The position numbers and the translations under genes are program-made. Below, one piece after another: positions 15,578-18,980 of a DNA stretch of 18,980 bases; position 1 is the first letter of the stretch; each line of letters begins with the position of its first letter. Source of the stretch: CAUZSN01 sp963582345 (GTDB lineage Bacteria > Planctomycetota > Planctomycetia > Planctomycetales > Planctomycetaceae); assembly GCA_963582345.1 (NCBI GenBank), contig CAUZSN010000050.1, forward strand, positions 1-18,980, written 5' to 3'. Under the pieces are notes generated by a model that was given only the letters and a program-made list of their open reading frames with translations, had not been told where the DNA came from and made no database searches.

Positions 15578-15763
15578 ATGGCGAGTAAGGCAAAGATTCA
15601 AAAGGCCCAACGGACACCGAAGTTTTCGACTCGCCGTGAGTACCGATGTCAGCTTTGTGGACGACCGCGGGGTGTATATCGGAAATTTAAAGTGTGCCGC
15701 ATTTGTCTGCGCAATCTGTGTCTTGACGGCTTGGTTCCCGGCGCGAAGAAAGCAAGTTGGTGA
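15578..15763 (+). CDS. rpsN: 30S ribosomal protein S14, zinc-binding (type Z)
   Basis: S14 completes the 30S head near S10 and S19. This is the short, 61-residue type with four zinc ligands: Cys24, Cys27 (CQLC), Cys40 and Cys43 (CRIC). The end RNLCLDGLVPGAKKASW has the family's typical G-x-x-PG-x-KKASW. E. coli has the longer, zinc-free form of about 101 residues. In other bacteria such Cys-plus forms are sometimes replaced under zinc starvation by a Cys-minus copy elsewhere; none is in this window. ATG 15578 matches the family start well. Confidence 0.98.
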   Translation: MASKAKIQKAQRTPKFSTRREYRCQLCGRPRGVYRKFKVCRICLRNLCLDGLVPGAKKASW

Positions 15764-15819
15764 CTCATCGCGTGAGTCCCGAATCATGGCCACGAAGGCG
15801 AAATAAGGAATCCTCAACA

Positions 15820-16215
15820 ATGATGACCGACCCGATTGCTGACATGCTGACTCGCATACGCAACGCGATCAGGATTGAGCGGCCGTACGTCGACATCCCA
15901 GCGTCAAAACTTAAAGTCGGGGTTACTGAGGCACTTGAGCGTGAGGGATACATCTGGGATTTCGAGGTCTTAGAACAAGAATCGCAGAGTGTGTTGAGGA
16001 TTAATCTAAAATACGGTCCTAATGGCGAACGCCTCGTTCAAACAATTAAGCGTGTCAGTAGGCCTGGCTGCCGAATCTATTCAACAGTTAGGGACATGTC
16101 GGATGTCCTTCAGGGCCTCGGAATCAGCATCCTTTCAACTAATCAAGGTGTGTTGAGCAATCGGGAGGCAAGGCGGAAAGGCGTCGGTGGCGAAGTGTTG
16201 TGCGAGTTGTGGTGA
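15820..16215 (+). CDS. rpsH: 30S ribosomal protein S8
   Basis: S8 is a primary 16S rRNA binder in the central domain; in E. coli it represses the spc operon by binding its mRNA. It has 131 residues from ATG 15820: MMTDPIADMLTRIRNAIRIE, then PASKLKVGVTEALEREGYIW, KRVSRPGCRIYSTVRDMSDV and the end GISILSTNQGVLSNREARRK followed by GVGGEVLCELW. The frame is open upstream to 15757, inside rpsN, but those residues are not S8-like. AAGGAA at 15805-15810 is 9 bases before the ATG and fixes the start; ATG 15823 is a near alternative. Confidence 0.98.
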   Translation: MMTDPIADMLTRIRNAIRIERPYVDIPASKLKVGVTEALEREGYIWDFEVLEQESQSVLRINLKYGPNGERLVQTIKRVSRPGCRIYSTVRDMSDVLQGLGISILSTNQGVLSNREARRKGVGGEVLCELW

Positions 16216-16255
16216 TTGGCGGCGAGAGTAAGGGTTTTTGTGGGCTACACTGGAC

Positions 16256-16810
16256 ATGTCGCGAGTAGGCAAGAAACCGATCCCGGTACCTGACGGCGTC
16301 GACGTCAAGATTGATGGTCGAACCGTTGCGATTAAGGGTAAGAACGGAGAACTTTCATTTGACTTTCATCTGAAGATGAATGTCGTTTACGATCAGCAAG
16401 CGAAAGAAATTCAGGTCTCACGTCCTGACGATCATCGGCAGAGTCGGGCGTTGCACGGGCTGACGCGAAGTCTGATCAGTAACATGGTGCAGGGCGTGGT
16501 CAATCGATTCGAAAAGCGGTTAGAAATTGTGGGCGTTGGTTATCAAGCCTTTTTGAACGGTAAGCATTTGGAATTGCAGGTAGGTTACGCCAATACAGTG
16601 AAAATGAGTCTACCGGACCTTGTCGAGTGCGAACTTCCCGATAATACGCACATTGTTTTGAAAAGTGCGAATAAACAGGCCGTCGGCCAATTTGCTGCAG
16701 AAGTCCGACGGGTCAGGCCTCCCGAACCCTATAAAGGCAAAGGGATCCGTTATCAAGACGAGTACGTGCGCCACAAGGCCGGTAAAGCGTTTTCCAGTAG
16801 TGCTCAATAG
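16256..16810 (+). CDS. rplF: 50S ribosomal protein L6
   Basis: L6 lies near the sarcin-ricin loop and the factor-binding site, where EF-G and EF-Tu dock. It has 184 residues from ATG 16256, giving the family start MSRVGKKPIPVPDGVDVKID. Other signatures are GKNGELSFDF, the repeat of the fold FEKRLEIVGVGYQAFLNGKH, and the C-terminal VRRVRPPEPYKGKGIRYQDE. An upstream ATG at 16238 is in frame but adds non-family residues. No good Shine-Dalgarno is visible. Its stop overlaps the ribosome site of rplR, so the two are probably coupled. Confidence 0.98.
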   Translation: MSRVGKKPIPVPDGVDVKIDGRTVAIKGKNGELSFDFHLKMNVVYDQQAKEIQVSRPDDHRQSRALHGLTRSLISNMVQGVVNRFEKRLEIVGVGYQAFLNGKHLELQVGYANTVKMSLPDLVECELPDNTHIVLKSANKQAVGQFAAEVRRVRPPEPYKGKGIRYQDEYVRHKAGKAFSSSAQ

Positions 16811-16813
16811 GAG
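16809..16813 (+). promoter_or_regulatory. Shine-Dalgarno of rplR overlapping the rplF stop
   Basis: AGGAG (16809-16813) shares two bases with the rplF stop TAG (16808-16810) and lies 6 bases before ATG 16820. It decides the rplR start, in preference to the TTG at 16814, and suggests coupling with rplF. Confidence 0.75.
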
Positions 16814-16819
16814 TTGAGA

Positions 16820-17191
16820 ATGCAATTGCGAAAACGAATCGCGAAGCAGAAGAGGCGTCGAACGTTTCGGGTTCGCAATCGCGTTCGGAAATCGCTGGCG
16901 GGCCGGCTGCGATTGTCCGTATATCGCAGCAATAAGAATATTTTTGCCCAGATCATCGATGACGATGCGGGACATACATTGGTCGCAGCCAGCACAGCGG
17001 AAGAGTCGATCTGTCCTAAAGGTGCAAGCGGTGGCAACAGTGACGCCGCTGTGAAAGTGGGAATGGCGATTGCTGAACGGGCAGAAAAAAAAGGTATTGT
17101 TCAGGTCTCATTCGATCGTGGTCAATATCGTTTCCACGGTCGTGTAAGAGCCCTCGCTAACGCTGCCCGGGAACGCGGGCTGTCATTCTGA
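16820..17191 (+). CDS. rplR: 50S ribosomal protein L18
   Basis: L18 binds 5S rRNA and helps load it on the 50S subunit. It has 123 residues: the basic N-terminus MQLRKRIAKQKRRRTFRVRN, the signature RLRLSVYRSNKNIFAQIIDD and GHTLVAASTAE, then the helix VGMAIAERAEKKGIVQVSFD and the end GQYRFHGRVRALANAARERG followed by LSF. All parts are present and in the normal order. The start is set by AGGAG six bases upstream. rpsE follows after 25 bases. Confidence 0.98.
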   Translation: MQLRKRIAKQKRRRTFRVRNRVRKSLAGRLRLSVYRSNKNIFAQIIDDDAGHTLVAASTAEESICPKGASGGNSDAAVKVGMAIAERAEKKGIVQVSFDRGQYRFHGRVRALANAARERGLSF

Positions 17192-17210
17192 TCGTCCGCA
17201 ATAAATTGTT

Positions 17211-17214
17211 GGAG
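17211..17214 (+). promoter_or_regulatory. Shine-Dalgarno of rpsE, start ambiguous
   Basis: GGAG at 17211-17214 is only 2 bases from ATG 17217 but 8 bases from an in-frame GTG at 17223. The spacing favours the GTG, the codon type favours the ATG. The N-terminal residues are not conserved, so the family does not decide. Confidence 0.5.
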
Positions 17215-17216
17215 AA

Positions 17217-17702
17217 ATGACCGTGTCAACCGACGCAAAAACTGAGTCTCCAGAAAAAGTCGTTCAGATACGCCGCTGCGCATGCGTGGTCAAGGGGGGC
17301 CGGCGGTTTAGTTTTTCCGCGTTAGTCGTTGTTGGCAACAACAACGGTCGTGTAGGTTGGGGTTACGGTAAGGCTATCGAAGTTCCATTGGCTGTGGAGA
17401 AAGCAGTGAAGAACACGGAACGCAATTCGTTAGACGTGTCGCTTGTTGGGACGACGATACCGCACCAAGTCTTGGGGCGGTATGGGGCCGCTCGCGTCTT
17501 GCTGTTACCTGCGAGCCCGGGGACTGGCATCATTGCCGGCGAATGTGTCCGTACCGTTGTCGAGTCGACGGGAATTTCTGACATTCTGACGAAGAGCCGT
17601 GGATCGAACAATCCTATCAACTTGGTCAAGGCAACATTCAACGGACTCAAGCAGCTTCGCACTCGTAACGTTGTTGAGCGGTTGCGAGGAGTAGAAATCT
17701 AA
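17217..17702 (+). CDS. rpsE: 30S ribosomal protein S5
   Basis: S5 helps accuracy and, with S3 and S4, forms the mRNA entry ring. It has 161 residues from ATG 17217 (159 from the GTG at 17223, which has the better ribosome-site spacing). Signatures are VVKGGRRFSFSALVVVGNNN, GRVGWGYGKAIEVPLAVEKA, then ASPGTGIIAGECVRTVVEST, and KSRGSNNPINLVKATFNGLK. The loop where spectinomycin-resistance changes occur in other species (KGGR) looks ordinary. rplO starts inside the stop codon (TAATG), and rpmD (L30), which normally stands between, is missing. Confidence 0.98.
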   Translation: MTVSTDAKTESPEKVVQIRRCACVVKGGRRFSFSALVVVGNNNGRVGWGYGKAIEVPLAVEKAVKNTERNSLDVSLVGTTIPHQVLGRYGAARVLLLPASPGTGIIAGECVRTVVESTGISDILTKSRGSNNPINLVKATFNGLKQLRTRNVVERLRGVEI

Positions 17703-18157
17703 TGATCATTGACGATGTTCACCGCGGAATTCAAAAACACCGCAAGCGGAAACGCATTGGTCGCGGAACTGGATCGGGAAGCGGGAAGACGGCCGGCCGC
17801 GGACACAAGGGTTATGGCAGTCGGGCTGGCTCATCGAGGCGGATTGGTCATGAAGGGGGCCAGATGCCGTTATTCCGTCGGATTGCCAAACGTGGCTTCA
17901 ACAACAAACAATTTGCCGAGAAGGTTGCTATCGTCAATGTGTCGGCTTTGGAGCGGGCTTTCGATGACGGGGCTTTGGTCAATCCTGCCTCGCTGGCAGA
18001 AAAGGGATTGGCAAAAGGACGTCTTGATGTCATTAAGATTCTGGCAAACGGGATCTTGACAAAGAAACTGATCGTGCATGCACACCGGTTCTCGCAAGCG
18101 GCCGAGGAGAAAATTGTCGCCTCGGGTGGCACGGTCGAAAAAATCATATCGTCCTAA
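17702..18157 (+). CDS. rplO: 50S ribosomal protein L15
   Basis: L15 is a late assembly protein of the 50S subunit. It has 151 residues. The start is ATG 17702, sharing one base with the rpsE stop (TAATG), which suggests translational coupling. The glycine/arginine-rich N-terminal tail is typical: RKRKRIGRGTGSGSGKTAGR, GHKGYGSRAGSSRRIGHEGG, QMPLFRRIAKRGFNN. The globular part ends with VHAHRFSQAAEEKIVASGGT and VEKI. The gene ends 141 bases before secY; that gap has no gene, but AAGGA (18284-18288) serves the secY start. Confidence 0.98.
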   Translation: MIIDDVHRGIQKHRKRKRIGRGTGSGSGKTAGRGHKGYGSRAGSSRRIGHEGGQMPLFRRIAKRGFNNKQFAEKVAIVNVSALERAFDDGALVNPASLAEKGLAKGRLDVIKILANGILTKKLIVHAHRFSQAAEEKIVASGGTVEKIISS

Positions 18158-18298
18158 ATTGACTCTCAGGGGTGGGTTCGTTGGAAACGCGATGAGTCGA
18201 TGTGCATCGTGTTTGCTCTGCAGATCGGCCTCGTTCGCCGCGAGCGTGATCGATTGTGACTTTCTCGGTCAGCTCCCTACAGTAAGGATGGAATCTCG

Positions 18299-18980
18299 AT
18301 GCTGACAAAATTTCTGGTCGTCTTCAAAATTCCCGAACTCCGCAGAAAAATATTTCTGACCTTGGTGCTTTTGGCGGTTTACCGCATGGGATTCTGGATA
18401 CCGCTTCCGTTTGTCGACCAGTCCGTGATGCAAGAGAACATCGATAATCTGAAAGAAGGTGGCGGCGAGGGAATGGGACAAGTGATCCAGCTGATGTCGC
18501 TGTTCACAGCCTCGAACATCGGCAATGCCACGATCTTCGGTCTTGGGATTATGCCCTACATTTCGGCGTCGATCATTTTTCAACTTCTGGCCAGCGTTTA
18601 TCCGCCACTGGAACGACTGCAAAAAGAAGGTGAATCCGGACGAAAAAAGATCAACGAGTATACTCGGTATGCTACGGTAGTGATCTGTTTGGGGCAAAGC
18701 TTCTTTTGGTTAAAAGCGCTTGCCGGGGGCGCTCTCATGGGCGGTCAAGGAGGGATCATTTTGCCCGAGTACACTGGGCTGTCGTATATGATCGCCTGTA
18801 CGATCACAATGACTGCCGGTACAGTGTTCTTGATGTGGATTGGCGAGCAGATTGACGCTTATGGTATCGGAAATGGAATCAGCTTATTGATTATGGCGGG
18901 AATTGTTGCGCAAATGCCAACGGCCGGTGGCCAATTGTTTCAAGAGGCCTCTTTGCAACTAGGCGCGGAAATGGGGATCG
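18299..18980 (+). CDS. secY: Protein translocase subunit SecY (partial, N-terminal)
   Basis: SecY is the channel of the Sec translocon in the inner membrane. The first 227 residues are present; the frame is open to the window edge. It starts MLTKFLVVFKIPELRRKIFL at ATG 18299, with AAGGA about ten bases ahead. The first membrane span (about 18-36) is followed by the plug region and TM2, with FGLGIMPYISASIIFQLLAS (80-99), a near-universal SecY signature. Then come LERLQKEGESGRKKINEYTR (the cytosolic loop), TM3 and TM4, and WIGEQIDAYGIGNGISLLIM before a further span. An extra Gly-rich stretch (GGALMGGQGG) stands between TM3 and TM4. This is the usual gene after rplO. Confidence 0.97.
   Translation, partial: MLTKFLVVFKIPELRRKIFLTLVLLAVYRMGFWIPLPFVDQSVMQENIDNLKEGGGEGMGQVIQLMSLFTASNIGNATIFGLGIMPYISASIIFQLLASVYPPLERLQKEGESGRKKINEYTRYATVVICLGQSFFWLKALAGGALMGGQGGIILPEYTGLSYMIACTITMTAGTVFLMWIGEQIDAYGIGNGISLLIMAGIVAQMPTAGGQLFQEASLQLGAEMGI

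Noticed and set aside
18269..18697. Antisense open frame opposite the secY start.
   Set aside because: The + strand encodes an unmistakable SecY N-terminus; the antisense frame shows no family features.

Overview
The window is one continuous block of translation and transcription housekeeping genes, all on the + strand. It starts inside rpoB and ends inside secY. The order is rpoB(partial)-rpoC-rpsL-rpsG-fusA (str/beta operon part), rpsJ-rplC-rplD-rplW-rplB-rpsS-rplV-rpsC-rplP-rpmC-rpsQ (S10 part), then rplN-rplX-rplE-rpsN-rpsH-rplF-rplR-rpsE-rplO-secY (spc part). I see no tRNA, rRNA, CRISPR array, insertion sequence, phage gene or defence gene.

The organism is most likely a member of the Planctomycetota, perhaps Pirellulales-like; the family level is a guess. 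Reasons: the base composition is moderate (about half GC by eye); EF-G has the switch-I wording DFDPEEAKRGITI and a divergent domain IV, which recall the spirochaete/planctomycete/delta-proteobacterial ('spd') EF-G group; L2 reads AHPMGGG in place of DHPHGGG; tuf is missing from the str position and rpmD from the spc position; and gaps between genes are wide for a ribosomal operon. No 16S rRNA or phylogenetic test was possible.

Layout: 1-4905 holds RNA polymerase beta (C-terminal end) and beta-prime. 4978-8210 holds S12, S7 and an EF-G. 8211-8510 is a 300-base gap without a gene, with the best promoter candidate of the window, just before the S10 gene. 8511-14126 is the S10 cluster. 14211-18157 is the spc cluster. 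SecY starts at 18299 and runs off the end. Spacing ranges from a 62-base overlap (rpsC/rplP) to 300 bases.

The products act together: RNA polymerase makes the transcripts, the r-proteins build both ribosomal subunits, EF-G works on the ribosome, and SecY is the membrane channel for nascent exported proteins.

There is no obvious unknown gene system here. The points most worth a second look are: an EF-G whose domain IV tip lacks the usual translocase motifs; an S12 with Arg at the Lys-87/88 position linked to streptomycin resistance; a perfect 28-base palindrome between rpsS and rplV; a 62-base rpsC/rplP overlap; a 9-base tandem repeat coding for an SVE-repeat tail on S17; and altered residues in the L2 loop near the peptidyl transferase centre.
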